64,000 nucleotides of DNA from CAYYJR01 sp964472305 (lineage in GTDB: Bacteria > Armatimonadota > Hebobacteria > CAIYQO01): assembly GCA_964472305.1 (NCBI GenBank), contig CAYYJR010000011.1, positions 1 through 64,000 of the forward strand. Direction: 5' to 3'. The first letter of the stretch is position 1, and each line of letters starts with the position of its first letter. The notes under the pieces were generated by a model. That model was given only the letters and a program-made list of their open reading frames with translations. It was not told where the DNA came from and did no database searches. Shown one piece after another: positions 35,583-45,486 of the stretch. A program made the translations under genes and the position numbers.

Positions 35583-37405
35583 TGGTTTGCCGGTGGCGGA
35601 GGGCATGGGGATGCGTCGTCGACCAGGTCCACCGGTATCCACCCGCGCACGGAATTGATGAGATAGATTGCCTCAGCGCCGGTCAGGTCCTCGCAAGTGA
35701 TGACGGCCTCGCGCAGGCGACCGCGGGCCAGCAGTTCCGCGCGGAAGACGCCGGCCAGCAGACCGCAAGCGACGGGCGGGGTGAGCAGCGTGCCGTCACG
35801 GCGGATGACCACGTTGGCCAGCGTCGCCTCGGTCACCTCGCCGCGAGTGTTCCACAGGATGATGTCGTCGCAGTCCGGGCACGCCGCGCGCGCCGACTCG
35901 TATACCGCGCGCTGCGTGGTTTTATGATAGAGGAAGCGGTTGTCAATTTCTACCGGCGTCGTCGCCAGCGCCACCCGCCACCGGCGGCGTGGAGTGGAAC
36001 GCTCCAGCGGATAGGCTTCGACCATGATCTCGCCGTCTTCGGCGACCAGCAGGCGCACCCGGCGACGGCCGGCGCCGAATTCGGCTGCGGTCGCGTCAAG
36101 ACGGGCTGTCACGAGCGCGAGATCAAGCGGGTAGTTGAAATACCGCGCGGCGTCCGCCAGCCGCGCCAGGTGGCGGTCGCGCAGATAATAGCCGGCGTCC
36201 GGCTTCCATAACAGCGTCTCCAGCAGGCAGAACGCCGGGCGGTCGGAAAACAGCACCAATGCTTTGGTGCGGCATTCCTCATATTCATCCTCGGCGCGCG
36301 AATCCCATACAATGCCGCCGCCGGTGCCGTACTCCGCCCATCCGGTGCCGCGGTCCACATGCACGGTACGAATGGCGACATTAAACTGCGCCCGCCGTCC
36401 CGGCGCGATCCATCCGATGCTGCCGGTGTAAATGCCGCGCGGCGCGGTTTCCAATTCGGCGATAATCTCCATAGTGCGCACTTTCGGCGCGCCGGTGATG
36501 GAGGCGCAGGGGAAGAGCGCGCGCAAGATTTCTTGCAGCGGCACGCGCGTTTCCGCCTGCACGGTTGAGGTCATCTGTAACAGGGTTGCGTAGCGTTCCA
36601 CCGCAAACAGCGTGGGCACCCGCACGCTGCTGGCGCGGGCAATGCGTCCCAGGTCGTTGCGCATCATATCGACGATCATCACGTTTTCCGCGCGATTCTT
36701 CATCGAGTAATGCAATGCCCGCGCCTGTGCTTCGTCGTCCTGCCAGGTCAGACCGCGCGGCGCGGTACCCTTCATCGGACGGCAGGTGATCTTCTTGCCC
36801 GCCAGGCGGAAGAACAGTTCGGGTGATGCGGAACAGAGCGCATGGTCGCCCAGGTCCAGATAAGCCCCGTACGGCACGCGCTGCGCCCTGCATAATGCGG
36901 AGAATAGCGTCCACGGGTGCGCCTGCACGGCCGCGCGCAACCGCAGTGTATAGTTTACCTGGTACGTGTCGCCGGCGGCGATGTAGTCTTTGATGCGTGC
37001 GATGGCCCGGCGGTAGGCTGTGCGTGTGACAGACGGGGACCATGCCGGGATGGGGCATGCCTCAATCCATGGCGGGCGGCGCAGCATGCTGACATCGCGG
37101 TACAGTCCGAAGTGGAGCAGCGGCAAGGGACCGGGTGGGCGGACGACGAAGGCGTCATCGAAGGCCGGTGCGGCCTCATAACTCAGGAATCCCACTGCGT
37201 GCAACCCGTGTGCCGTTGCGGCATCCACTTCGTCCAACGCGGCGGTCACTTCGTCGAGGCGAGACGTTCGCACCTGACCGACCGGGTCGGCGAAGTGCCA
37301 CCAGGCATCGTCGCAGTGCAGCAAGGCGCTGCCGGGTGCGGGTGCAAGGTCGTCCGTGGTGGCGGTCATGCGTGCGTCGGAGATGATGCGAGCCATTGTT
37401 GCCAC
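35579..37405 (-). CDS. pabB: Aminodeoxychorismate synthase component I fused to aminodeoxychorismate lyase (PabB-PabC)
   Basis: The 608-residue protein has PabB at residues about 1-360 (DTYQVNYTLRLRA; SMKNRAENVMIVDMMRNDLG; FPCASITGAPKVRTMEII; YTGSIGWIAPG) and a fold-type IV PLP domain at about 380-600, with the PLP lysine in FLYHKTTQRAVYE, and WNTRGEVTEATLANVVIRRD. Together they make p-aminobenzoate from chorismate and glutamine for folate, with an external PabA. The fusion is known in other bacteria. The GTG at 37405 is 4 bases after the TPR gene's stop, with GAGG upstream. Confidence 0.93.
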   Translation of the reverse strand: MATMARIISDARMTATTDDLAPAPGSALLHCDDAWWHFADPVGQVRTSRLDEVTAALDEVDAATAHGLHAVGFLSYEAAPAFDDAFVVRPPGPLPLLHFGLYRDVSMLRRPPWIEACPIPAWSPSVTRTAYRRAIARIKDYIAAGDTYQVNYTLRLRAAVQAHPWTLFSALCRAQRVPYGAYLDLGDHALCSASPELFFRLAGKKITCRPMKGTAPRGLTWQDDEAQARALHYSMKNRAENVMIVDMMRNDLGRIARASSVRVPTLFAVERYATLLQMTSTVQAETRVPLQEILRALFPCASITGAPKVRTMEIIAELETAPRGIYTGSIGWIAPGRRAQFNVAIRTVHVDRGTGWAEYGTGGGIVWDSRAEDEYEECRTKALVLFSDRPAFCLLETLLWKPDAGYYLRDRHLARLADAARYFNYPLDLALVTARLDATAAEFGAGRRRVRLLVAEDGEIMVEAYPLERSTPRRRWRVALATTPVEIDNRFLYHKTTQRAVYESARAACPDCDDIILWNTRGEVTEATLANVVIRRDGTLLTPPVACGLLAGVFRAELLARGRLREAVITCEDLTGAEAIYLINSVRGWIPVDLVDDASPCPPPPANH

Positions 37406-37409
37406 AGTG

Positions 37410-38360
37410 TTACGCCTCGTCGCCGCCTAATTCCTGCAATGCCAGGCGAATTTTATCCGCGACGGGGTGATGGGGGTGATGCCGCAGGAAACGGCGGTAG
37501 ATGGCGCGCGCTTCGGGGCTGCGTCGCTCACGCAGGCGAATATTGCCCAGATTGGCCAGCGCGGTAGGCTCGTCGGGCCACAGCGTGAGGATGCGCAGAA
37601 AATGTCCGGCGGCGCGTTCCAGGTCGTCATGGCGCGCCGCGTCGATGCCCGCGTCGGTCTCCAGCGCCAGATATTCCTCGCTCAGTCCCGGGTCATGCGA
37701 CGCCAGCGCCAGCGCCTGTTGCATGATCGCCGCCGCCGCTTCCCACTCACCCAGCCGCGCCAGCGCCAGCGCCAGGTTGCGGTGCGCCTGCGGATGGCGG
37801 GGAAGGTCGGTGATAGCGCGGCGATACAGGTCGCGCGCGGCGGCAAAGTCACCCGCCTGCATGGCGCGATTGCCCGCCAGCACCAGGGCGTGCGGCGCAG
37901 TGCTGCTGTGCGGGGTGGCGGCGACACGATCCAACAGCGCGACGAAGCTCGTAGTATTCAGTAGCGGGGTGATGGCGCCGTCAGGCGCCCGCAATTCCGC
38001 TTGCGCCGCGAAGTGGCCTTCCGTGTTCCAGTGCAGCGTCACGCGCAGGTCGGCCCGTTCGCGCACTTGCCACACCCGTGCCCACACGGCGACCACCGTC
38101 TTCCCCGCCAGCGCCGGAGCGCCCGGCCAGGCGATCTCCGGCGCCAGCGAGGAGAGCAATGCGGGCAGATCATCGGCGACACCCGGTTGGATGCGCAGGG
38201 TTGATGGCGCGCTGTTGGCGAGGTGCCACAGGACTGCCCGTCCTCCGGCGTCAGTGGGATCGGCTATCTGGCGCAATTCCGCCTCGCGGTCGCGGTCGAG
38301 GCCCGCCAGTGCATGCATCCAGCGCGTTGTTTCGAGACCGGCGCGCGATGGAACGGACAT
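37410..38360 (-). CDS. Tetratricopeptide-repeat protein
   Basis: The 316-residue protein has a poorly defined N-terminal half, and TPR units from about residue 140 on (HALVLAGNRAMQAGDFAAAR; HPQAHRNLALALARLGEWEA; PTALANLGNIRLRERRSPEA). No signal peptide. AAAGGAAACC precedes ATG 38360; the frame to 38417 is unsupported. It overlaps the control region of pabB-pabC and ends 4 bases before it, so both are in one transcript. Function not deducible. Confidence 0.8.
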   Translation of the reverse strand: MSVPSRAGLETTRWMHALAGLDRDREAELRQIADPTDAGGRAVLWHLANSAPSTLRIQPGVADDLPALLSSLAPEIAWPGAPALAGKTVVAVWARVWQVRERADLRVTLHWNTEGHFAAQAELRAPDGAITPLLNTTSFVALLDRVAATPHSSTAPHALVLAGNRAMQAGDFAAARDLYRRAITDLPRHPQAHRNLALALARLGEWEAAAAIMQQALALASHDPGLSEEYLALETDAGIDAARHDDLERAAGHFLRILTLWPDEPTALANLGNIRLRERRSPEARAIYRRFLRHHPHHPVADKIRLALQELGGDEA

Positions 38361-38459
38361 CACGGTTTCCTTTCGAGAACAGCAGACACCATGCCGAGCG
38401 GGACCTGATGGTGTCATGGTGGTCTGAACCGTCGGTTTTCGAGTGATTCTGCCCCGGAA

Positions 38460-39488
38460 TCACTGTGGCACCCGGCGTAAAGTGTCATCCAGTGCGTGAT
38501 CGCGCAACAGCGCGGTCATCCACGCCAGCCGGGTGAAGCGCGATTGCAGGGCGTCGAGTGTCGGCGTGGTTTCCTGAAAGCGCTGATAAAGCTCGAGCGC
38601 GCCACGTCGCGCATCCCAGCGCGGGGTGAACGCGGGAAAGGTGCGCGCGAACTTGCTGAAATCGACCCGGTAGTTGCGCGGGTCGGGGCTGCCCGTGCCC
38701 GCATACGCGACGGTGCAATCGGGCACCGTGTCGCGCACGATTGCCGCCAGGTCACGCACCCGGTAATTCTCCGTGTTCGCCCCCACGTTGAATGCCTGAT
38801 TATGGATAGTGTCGCGCGGTGCCTCCAGCACGGTCAGGAAAGCGGCGGAGATATCCTCCACGTGCGCCAGCGGTCGCCAGGGTGTGCCGTCACTCATGAT
38901 GCGCACACAACGGGTAGTATACGCCCAACCCATCAGGTTATTCAAGACAAGATCCGCGCGCAGCCGCGGCGAAGCGCCGTAGACGGTCGCGTTGCGCAGG
39001 AAGACCGGGCTGAACGTTTCGCCAGCCAGCGACGCTAGCCCAACCTCGGCACGCAGTTTCGACGCGGCATATGGCGTCAGTGGACAGAGCGGCGCCGTTT
39101 CCGTCAGCAGCGCTTCGCCCGCCGCACCATACAGGCTGCAGGAGGACGAATAGAGGAAACGTCGGACCCCGGCCTCCCGCGCGCAACGGGCCAGGTGCAC
39201 GGTGCCGTCATGATTGATTTGATGGGTCCATGCTTCGCGCAGATCGCCCAGCGGATCGTTGGAGAGCGCCGCCAGGTGGATGACCGCGTCGAATCCTTCC
39301 AGCAGGTGTGGAGTCACGTCGCGGATGTCGCGGCATACCGCCGGCGGTGGCAGGGCTTCCTTCGTGCCCAGCGTACAGGGGGCAAAGAAGAACGTATCCA
39401 GCCCGCAGACAGTATGGCCGGCTGCCTGCAACAGCGGCGTCATCACCGATCCGATATACCCGTTGTGTCCCGTCAGCAATATCCGCAT
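38460..39488 (-). CDS. NAD-dependent sugar-nucleotide epimerase/dehydratase
   Basis: The 342-residue short-chain dehydrogenase-like enzyme has the Rossmann motif LLTGHNGYIGSVM, the Ser in YSSSCSLYGA and the YxxxK pair in TPYAASKLRAE. GGAGG lies about 9 bases before the ATG at 39488. It is divergent from rfbH across 168 bases, so both are likely to serve the same nucleotide-sugar pathway, for example epimerisation or reduction after 3-dehydration. Specific activity unknown. Confidence 0.85.
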   Translation of the reverse strand: MRILLTGHNGYIGSVMTPLLQAAGHTVCGLDTFFFAPCTLGTKEALPPPAVCRDIRDVTPHLLEGFDAVIHLAALSNDPLGDLREAWTHQINHDGTVHLARCAREAGVRRFLYSSSCSLYGAAGEALLTETAPLCPLTPYAASKLRAEVGLASLAGETFSPVFLRNATVYGASPRLRADLVLNNLMGWAYTTRCVRIMSDGTPWRPLAHVEDISAAFLTVLEAPRDTIHNQAFNVGANTENYRVRDLAAIVRDTVPDCTVAYAGTGSPDPRNYRVDFSKFARTFPAFTPRWDARRGALELYQRFQETTPTLDALQSRFTRLAWMTALLRDHALDDTLRRVPQ

Positions 39489-39656
39489 GCATTGCTTCCT
39501 CCCTGTCAATGGTAGCGTTCCTCGCACGCGGGTCAAGCGCGCGATGTGCTGTATTGCCGCCATCGGATGCCGCGAAAGGGTGCGTTGTGCGCCGGTGGCC
39601 ACATGACGCCCGCGGACATTTCGTTATGCTGGGCGTCGGAGTGAGGGAGGGAGAGG

Positions 39657-40985
39657 ATGCAGAACGCGGAAGCGTTGCGACAACGGATTCTGGAACTGAC
39701 GCGCGAGTATTATCACGCACAATGGCCTGCACGCCCTTTTCGAGCCGGCGAAATGCCGGTGCCGGTGAGCGGCAAGGTGTTCGATGATGATGAGCTGGCG
39801 TGCCTGGTCGATGCGGCGCTGGATTTCTGGTTGACCACCGGACGTTATGCCGAACAGTTTGAGGCGCAATTCGCCGCGGCGGTCGGAGCGCGGCACGCGA
39901 TGTTGACCAATTCCGGTTCCAGCGCCAACCTGCTGGCGGTGGCTGCGTTGACCTCGCCCACGCTGGGCGAGCGGCGACTGCGCCCCGGCGACGAAGTGAT
40001 CACAGTCGCCGCCGGATTTCCCACCACCGTCAATCCAATTCTCCAGCACGGTTTGACGCCCGTCTTTCTCGACGTGACTATCCCCACGTATAACGTCGAT
40101 GTGACCCAACTCGAAGCGGCGATGAGCGCGCGGACGAAGGCGGTCATCCTGGCACACACGTTGGGGAATCCCTTCGATCTTGCCGCGGTGAGCGCCTTCA
40201 CCCGCGCGCACGGCTTATGGCTCATTGAAGATTGTTGCGATGCATTGGGCGCGACCGTGCAGGGGCGGCGCGTCGGTTCCGTAGGCGATCTGGCTACATA
40301 TAGCTTTTATCCCGCGCACCACATCACGATGGGTGAGGGTGGGGCGGTGACAACCGCTGACCCACAGTTAAAGCGACTGGTGGAGTCGTTTCGCGACTGG
40401 GGGCGTGACTGCTGGTGTCCGCCCGGCCACGACAACACCTGCTGTCGCCGCTTTGATTGGCAACTGGGCGGCCTGCCCCACGGATACGATCACAAGTTCA
40501 CCTTTTCGCATATTGGCTACAATTTGAAATCGACCGACTTGCACGCGGCGGTGGGGGTGGCGCAGTTGCGCAAGCTGCCGGAATTCATCGCGGCGCGCCG
40601 GCGCAATTTCGCGCTGCTGCTGGAGGGATTGCGCCCGTTGAACGAGCAACTGATTTTGCCGGAGGCGACACCCGACAGCGAACCGAGCTGGTTCGGTTGC
40701 CCGCTGGCCGTGCGTCCCGGCGCCTCGGTAACGCGCGACGAGATTATCCGCCGCCTCGATGCCGCGCGCATCGGCACTCGCCTGCTTTTCGGCGGCAACC
40801 TGCTGCGCCAACCGGCGTATCGCGACGTGCCGCACCGTGTCATCGGCACACTGCCCAACTCCGATTTCGTAATGCATCATGTCTTTTGGCTCGGAGTCTA
40901 TCCCGGCCTGCATGCGGATATGATCGCCTACCTGCTGGAAACGCTGCACGGCGCGGTCGCTGCGAAGGTGCAGGCACGCACTTAA
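39657..40985 (+). CDS. rfbH: CDP-6-deoxy-hexulose 3-dehydrase-type enzyme (RfbH/DdhC family)
   Basis: The 442-residue DegT-fold enzyme replaces the usual PLP lysine with histidine (His221-His222 in YPAHHITMGEGG), the mark of the E1/RfbH/ColD dehydrases that use PMP. It also has the [2Fe-2S] cysteines expected of E1: Cys193, Cys252, Cys254 and Cys262 (spacing 58, 1, 7). E1 removes the 3-hydroxyl on the way to 3,6-dideoxyhexoses. The E3 reductase (ddhD/ascD) it would need is not in the window. Purine-rich AGGGAGGGAGAGG precedes the ATG. Confidence 0.92.
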   Translation: MQNAEALRQRILELTREYYHAQWPARPFRAGEMPVPVSGKVFDDDELACLVDAALDFWLTTGRYAEQFEAQFAAAVGARHAMLTNSGSSANLLAVAALTSPTLGERRLRPGDEVITVAAGFPTTVNPILQHGLTPVFLDVTIPTYNVDVTQLEAAMSARTKAVILAHTLGNPFDLAAVSAFTRAHGLWLIEDCCDALGATVQGRRVGSVGDLATYSFYPAHHITMGEGGAVTTADPQLKRLVESFRDWGRDCWCPPGHDNTCCRRFDWQLGGLPHGYDHKFTFSHIGYNLKSTDLHAAVGVAQLRKLPEFIAARRRNFALLLEGLRPLNEQLILPEATPDSEPSWFGCPLAVRPGASVTRDEIIRRLDAARIGTRLLFGGNLLRQPAYRDVPHRVIGTLPNSDFVMHHVFWLGVYPGLHADMIAYLLETLHGAVAAKVQART

Positions 40986-41033
40986 CGGACAAAGTGGGAA
41001 ACACATATTTGTACAAAGGAGCAACAAGGCCGG

Positions 41034-44000
41034 TTGTCGAATACTTCCGGCATGGGCACGGTATCGCTGTGGTTGGGCCCGGCGGGGTGCGGCAAGACCG
41101 GCATGGCATTGTCAGTGCTGCGGGAGGAACTTGACCGCGGGTGGCAGGGAGTGCGCTTGCTGGCGCCGACGGTCGGGCACAAGCAGAGCATCGAGCACCT
41201 GTTGCTGGGGTGTGATGAGCGCCGCGGACTGATCGGCGATCCCGTCACCACCTTCTTCAACTTCGCGGAAGAGGTGGTGGAGCGCAGCGGCGTGCGCGTG
41301 CGCCGGTTGAGCGAACTGCAGAAGCACCTGCTGCTGAAGAAGCTCATTCGCGAGACGCCGTTGAGCTATTTCGAGCGCGCGCGCGCCTTTCCCGGCTTTG
41401 TGCTGGCGCTGGGCGAGGCGATCGATGAACTGAAGGTGCATATGATCCGGCCGGAGGCGCTGCTGGCCGCCGCCGAGATCGCCGGCACGCGCGGCGCGGC
41501 CGGTTTCGCGCGCAAGTTGCACGAGCTGGGTGTGCTTTATCAGCAATTTCAGACACTGGTATACCGTGAGGACCTGTTCGACAATGAAGGCATCATGTGG
41601 ATCGCCGCCGAGCACCTGGCCAATCGTCCGGCGCTCTTTGCCGACTTGCGCTGCCTCATTCTTGACGGCTTCGCCCGTCTGACCCCTATTCAGGTGGAAT
41701 TTCTTCGCGCCTTCGCGACGCGGCAGACACGCATCATTACGCTGTTCGATTACCAGGAAGGCCGCTCGGTCGCCTATCATCCGGTGGAAGAGTCACTGCG
41801 CAAGCTGGACGAAGCGCGCGTCCAGGGTGGCTTTACCGAGGAGCGCCGCCTCTTCGACCGTTGCGTGCCCGCGGGCACCACGCTGGCATTCGTGCGCACC
41901 GAGCTGTTCTGCGAGCGCCCGCATACCTGCGATCCTGACGACTCGCTGCACCTGCTGGTCGGCGCCACCCCCGCCCATGAAGCGGAACTGATCGCCCGCG
42001 CGGTGCGCGCGTTGCTGCGCGAGGGGCGTCTGGACGGCAAGCCGGTGACAGTGGACGATATCGCCATCCTGGCGCGCAACGCCGACAGCGTGCGCGAACG
42101 ACTGGCGCGCACCTTCCGCCGTTTTGGGTTGTCGCTGCGCGAGGAGCCGCCGTTGCTGGCGCATACTCCGGTGGGGCGCGCTCTGCTGGCGACACTGCGA
42201 CTGATCCGCGACGACTGGAAGCGTGAGGACTTGCTGACGCTGCTGAAGAGCGGTTTTTTGGCTATCGACCCCGCGGTGGCGTTCGAAATTGACCTGGCGG
42301 CGCGCACGCGGTACCTGCGCAGCCGTAAAGTCACCTGGCTGAGCGAGTGGCCGGATGAGGCGACCGCCGAGGTGTTGCGTGCGGCGCTGGCGCCCATCGC
42401 GATGTTCGACGAGGCGTTCCGCCAACACGGTCTCGACGCCGCCGCGCTGCTGCAGGCGGTCGAAGCGCTGCTGGAGGCATTCCGCGTTAACGCGTTGCCC
42501 GCACAGCCGCCGTTGCCGGACGAACACCCCGCGGAGGCTGCACGGTATCGCGAGCAGACGGCGGCGTTTGCCCAGGCGGCGAGTGTGTTGACCGAGTTGC
42601 GCGGACTGGATGCGCTGCTGGGCGGTTTTCGCCGCGAGGAGTTGATCGAACTGGTCACCACTTCGCTGCTGCACGTGCGTATGCCCGCCCGGTCCGGTGA
42701 AGGCGTAGCATTGCTCTCCGCGCACACTACCGGCGGGCAAAAGTTTCCAGTCGTGTTCCTCTGCGACTTGCTGCAAGGCGTCTTCCCGCGCCGCCAGCGC
42801 GAATCGGCCTTTCTACTCGATCACGAGCGCGACGAGACGTTGCGCGACTTGAACGTGCTCATCGACACCCGCAAGCATCTGGAGGAAGACGAACAGTTTT
42901 GGTTTCTCCACGCGCTGTCCTCCGCCACCCGGCGGCTGGTACTCAGCTATCCGGCGCACGACGGCGATGGCCGCTCGCTGGAAACGTCGACCTTCGTGGA
43001 CGAGGTGCTGCGGCTGGCACCCGCGCTGGTGGCAACCGCCGGGCGCACGTCCTTCCGCGACGTGGTGCCGCCGCTGGAACAGGCGGAAAGCGCCGCGGAG
43101 TTTCTCGCCGGGCTGGTGCTCGGGCTGCGCACCGCGCGGGATCGGCAGGATTGCGCACAATTGGCTGTCGCCTACACCGCGAGCGCGCCGACGCACCGCA
43201 CCCGCCTGGCTGCGTTTTTTCGCGCTGCGCAATCCGCCATCCCGGCGCTGGTCGCCCCCAACCTGCTGGACCGGGTGCGCGCGCGCCCCCGCGCGTATTC
43301 CGCTTCCGAACTGCAATCATACCTGGATTGCCCGTTCCTCTGGTTCGGCGCCTTCTGTCTGGCGGTCAGGCCGGTGGTGGAGGAATACGGCCCACTCGAC
43401 CGCGGTGCCATCCTGCATGCGGTGCTGGAACAGCTCTACCGCGGTCGGCAACGGCGTCCCGGCGAACCGGTGCACCTGGAAGGCATCGATCCGGAGGCAC
43501 TGTGGCCGGAAGTGGAAGCGGCGCTGCGGGAGCGACTGGCGCAGGAACCGCGCTTTACAAACCGTCCCACCTTCCTGCGCGACATCGAGATGGAGAGCCT
43601 GTGCCGCCTGCTGCGGCGTTTCATCGCCAATGAGATTGTTCGCGCGCGCACCCGGCGCACGCATCCTGCCTATTTCGAGCGCCATTTCGGCAGTGGCCGT
43701 TACCAGCCGCTGCTGCTGGGCGACGGCACGGTGCCGCTGCGCGGCGTTATCGACCGCATCGACCTGGTTGATGATAATCCCGAGTGCGCGGTGGTGGTGG
43801 ACTACAAGACTTCCGCGGGGATGACGTTGAAGGAGTTGGAGAGCGGCACCGTGCTGCAGGCGCCCATTTATGCGCTGGCACTCGAGCGCGTAACCGGTTT
43901 CACGCCGCTGGGCGTCGAGTTCATGGATTTGCGCCAGGGTGAAGGCAAAGGCATCTTTCATCAGGACGCCACCAAGCTCTATGGCAGTGGGAAAGGGATG

Positions 44001-44222
44001 AAAACGCTTGACGCCGTGGCCTGGCAGGCCTACCTTGCCGCCTGTGAAACCCGCCTCGTGGCCGCCGCCGGCGCCATGGCTGCCGGACATATCCCCCTTT
44101 CCCCCATGACCAAGCACTGTCCCCGCCATTGCGACTACCTCTCCCTCTGCCGCGGCGAACCCTTCTCCCTGGAAGAAATCGTCCGCGCCGGGAATAGCGA
44201 GACGCACTCGGTGGCCGAGTAG
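41034..44222 (+). CDS. addB: AddB-like ATP-dependent nuclease subunit (PD-(D/E)XK, Fe-S)
   Basis: The 1062-residue protein has Walker A GPAGCGKT near the start, degenerate superfamily-I helicase blocks, a C-terminal PD-(D/E)XK nuclease (VPLRGVIDRIDLVDD, AVVVDYKTSAG) and the cysteines of an AddB-type iron-sulphur clasp (ELQSYLDCPFLWFG and CPRHCDYLSLC). AddB acts with AddA in double-strand break processing. No addA is near. TTG 41034 is used because AAAGGAG and a second AAGG lie ahead; ATG 41052 is the alternative and has no ribosome site. It starts 48 bases after rfbH. Confidence 0.85.
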   Translation: MSNTSGMGTVSLWLGPAGCGKTGMALSVLREELDRGWQGVRLLAPTVGHKQSIEHLLLGCDERRGLIGDPVTTFFNFAEEVVERSGVRVRRLSELQKHLLLKKLIRETPLSYFERARAFPGFVLALGEAIDELKVHMIRPEALLAAAEIAGTRGAAGFARKLHELGVLYQQFQTLVYREDLFDNEGIMWIAAEHLANRPALFADLRCLILDGFARLTPIQVEFLRAFATRQTRIITLFDYQEGRSVAYHPVEESLRKLDEARVQGGFTEERRLFDRCVPAGTTLAFVRTELFCERPHTCDPDDSLHLLVGATPAHEAELIARAVRALLREGRLDGKPVTVDDIAILARNADSVRERLARTFRRFGLSLREEPPLLAHTPVGRALLATLRLIRDDWKREDLLTLLKSGFLAIDPAVAFEIDLAARTRYLRSRKVTWLSEWPDEATAEVLRAALAPIAMFDEAFRQHGLDAAALLQAVEALLEAFRVNALPAQPPLPDEHPAEAARYREQTAAFAQAASVLTELRGLDALLGGFRREELIELVTTSLLHVRMPARSGEGVALLSAHTTGGQKFPVVFLCDLLQGVFPRRQRESAFLLDHERDETLRDLNVLIDTRKHLEEDEQFWFLHALSSATRRLVLSYPAHDGDGRSLETSTFVDEVLRLAPALVATAGRTSFRDVVPPLEQAESAAEFLAGLVLGLRTARDRQDCAQLAVAYTASAPTHRTRLAAFFRAAQSAIPALVAPNLLDRVRARPRAYSASELQSYLDCPFLWFGAFCLAVRPVVEEYGPLDRGAILHAVLEQLYRGRQRRPGEPVHLEGIDPEALWPEVEAALRERLAQEPRFTNRPTFLRDIEMESLCRLLRRFIANEIVRARTRRTHPAYFERHFGSGRYQPLLLGDGTVPLRGVIDRIDLVDDNPECAVVVDYKTSAGMTLKELESGTVLQAPIYALALERVTGFTPLGVEFMDLRQGEGKGIFHQDATKLYGSGKGMKTLDAVAWQAYLAACETRLVAAAGAMAAGHIPLSPMTKHCPRHCDYLSLCRGEPFSLEEIVRAGNSETHSVAE

Positions 44223-44258
44223 GCAGTTTGGGTGATATGCCGGGAGGAATATCGGCTG

Positions 44259-44282
44259 GCATGTGTCTGAATTGACACATGC
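44259..44282. repeat. Perfect inverted repeat after addB
   Basis: GCATGTGTC (44259-44267) and GACACATGC (44274-44282) with a 6-base loop. There is no T-run, so it is either a weak terminator or an operator ahead of the next gene. Confidence 0.55.
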
Positions 44283-44402
44283 GGGTATGCCGTCGCGGGC
44301 AGCAAGCAGGGACTGACATGTTTAGCCCTCACCAGCGTCGGGTAATCCCCCTGAGGGATGGTTTCTGATTTCAACGCTCGCCCTGGTGGGCAACTGGCGG
44401 CT

Positions 44403-45443
44403 ATGGAAATATTCACCTGCAGACAATGCGGTGCGGTGTGTGACGAACAGACGGAGTCTTGCGCAGCTTGCGGCGCGCTCTTGCCGCGGGAGGCGGAGGC
44501 GCTGGCACCACCCGATCCAAAGACGCTGCGTGTGCGCGAACTGCTGGATCAGTCGCGCCGCCAGCAACACGTGGGCGACCTGACCACTGCCATTCGTTGC
44601 GCGCGCGAGGCGCTGCTGCTCCGCCCGGATTGCTCCACCATACACGCCACCCTGGGTGCGCTGTATGAGCAGGTGGGCGACGAAGTCGCGGCGCGGTATC
44701 ATTTTCAGACCGCGCTGTCGGTGACACCCGTGCACGACTGCCCGGTGCCGCCGGTCGTCCCGGAGTTCGCGGCGGTCCGCGCTTCTTCCGGCAGTTGGCG
44801 CACGCTGGTGCTCATCGGCTGCATCCTGTTCAGCGGGGTAGCCGTATTGTTCACCCTGTGGCCCATCGAGCGCGACATCGAACGTGGCACCATTATCCAT
44901 TCCCCTTCGCCGGCGGCAACGAACTGGATCGATCACGTACCGGAGCCGGCACCCGTGAAGCAAACGGAACCGGACGAAACCACCGCCAACGACACCGGCA
45001 CGGGGAAAACACCTGTCCCGGCATCCGCCGATCCGAAACCCAATCCGGCATCGGCAACACCGGCAACGGTGACGCCCGCGAGCATGACCACCGTGGTGCT
45101 GGGGCCCAGCGCCAGTTCGAGCGTACCGGCCGTCGCGAACGCGCCGACGCTGGAACAGGCCGAGCAAGCGGAGTTTACCGGTAATTACGAGCGCGCGGTG
45201 GCAACCTACGAAGCGCTATTACGCCAGCAGGACAAGCCCAATCCGAATCTGCATCACAAGCTGGCGTTGAACTACCAGCGTCTGGGCAATACGCCGAAAG
45301 CCGCCGAACACCTTAACTCCGCCGTGCAGGATTTTCGGAAGCAAGTGGCGGACAATCCGCAGGATACCGTTGCCCAGCAGGAATTACGCAACTGCGAAGC
45401 CGCGCTGAAAATGCTGAACACCCACGACCAGACCGCGCCCTGA
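44403..45443 (+). CDS. Zinc-ribbon, TPR, single-pass membrane protein
   Basis: The 346-residue protein starts with a four-cysteine ribbon (CRQCGAVC..CAACGALLP), then TPR-like helices (residues about 45-120, LTTAIRCAREALLLRP), a membrane segment (about 140-160, TLVLIGCILFSGVAVLF), a Pro/Thr/Ala-rich linker, and more TPR helices at the C-terminus (NYERAVATYEALLRQQ; YQRLGNTPKAAEHL). It resembles zinc-ribbon TPR proteins of unknown role. ATG 44403 starts the ribbon; the frame extends to 44358. It is followed by bshA after 43 bases. Confidence 0.7.
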   Translation: MEIFTCRQCGAVCDEQTESCAACGALLPREAEALAPPDPKTLRVRELLDQSRRQQHVGDLTTAIRCAREALLLRPDCSTIHATLGALYEQVGDEVAARYHFQTALSVTPVHDCPVPPVVPEFAAVRASSGSWRTLVLIGCILFSGVAVLFTLWPIERDIERGTIIHSPSPAATNWIDHVPEPAPVKQTEPDETTANDTGTGKTPVPASADPKPNPASATPATVTPASMTTVVLGPSASSSVPAVANAPTLEQAEQAEFTGNYERAVATYEALLRQQDKPNPNLHHKLALNYQRLGNTPKAAEHLNSAVQDFRKQVADNPQDTVAQQELRNCEAALKMLNTHDQTAP

Positions 45444-45486
45444 GTTCTCCACCGGGCATCGTATCACACCACAAGGGAGCTGACAC

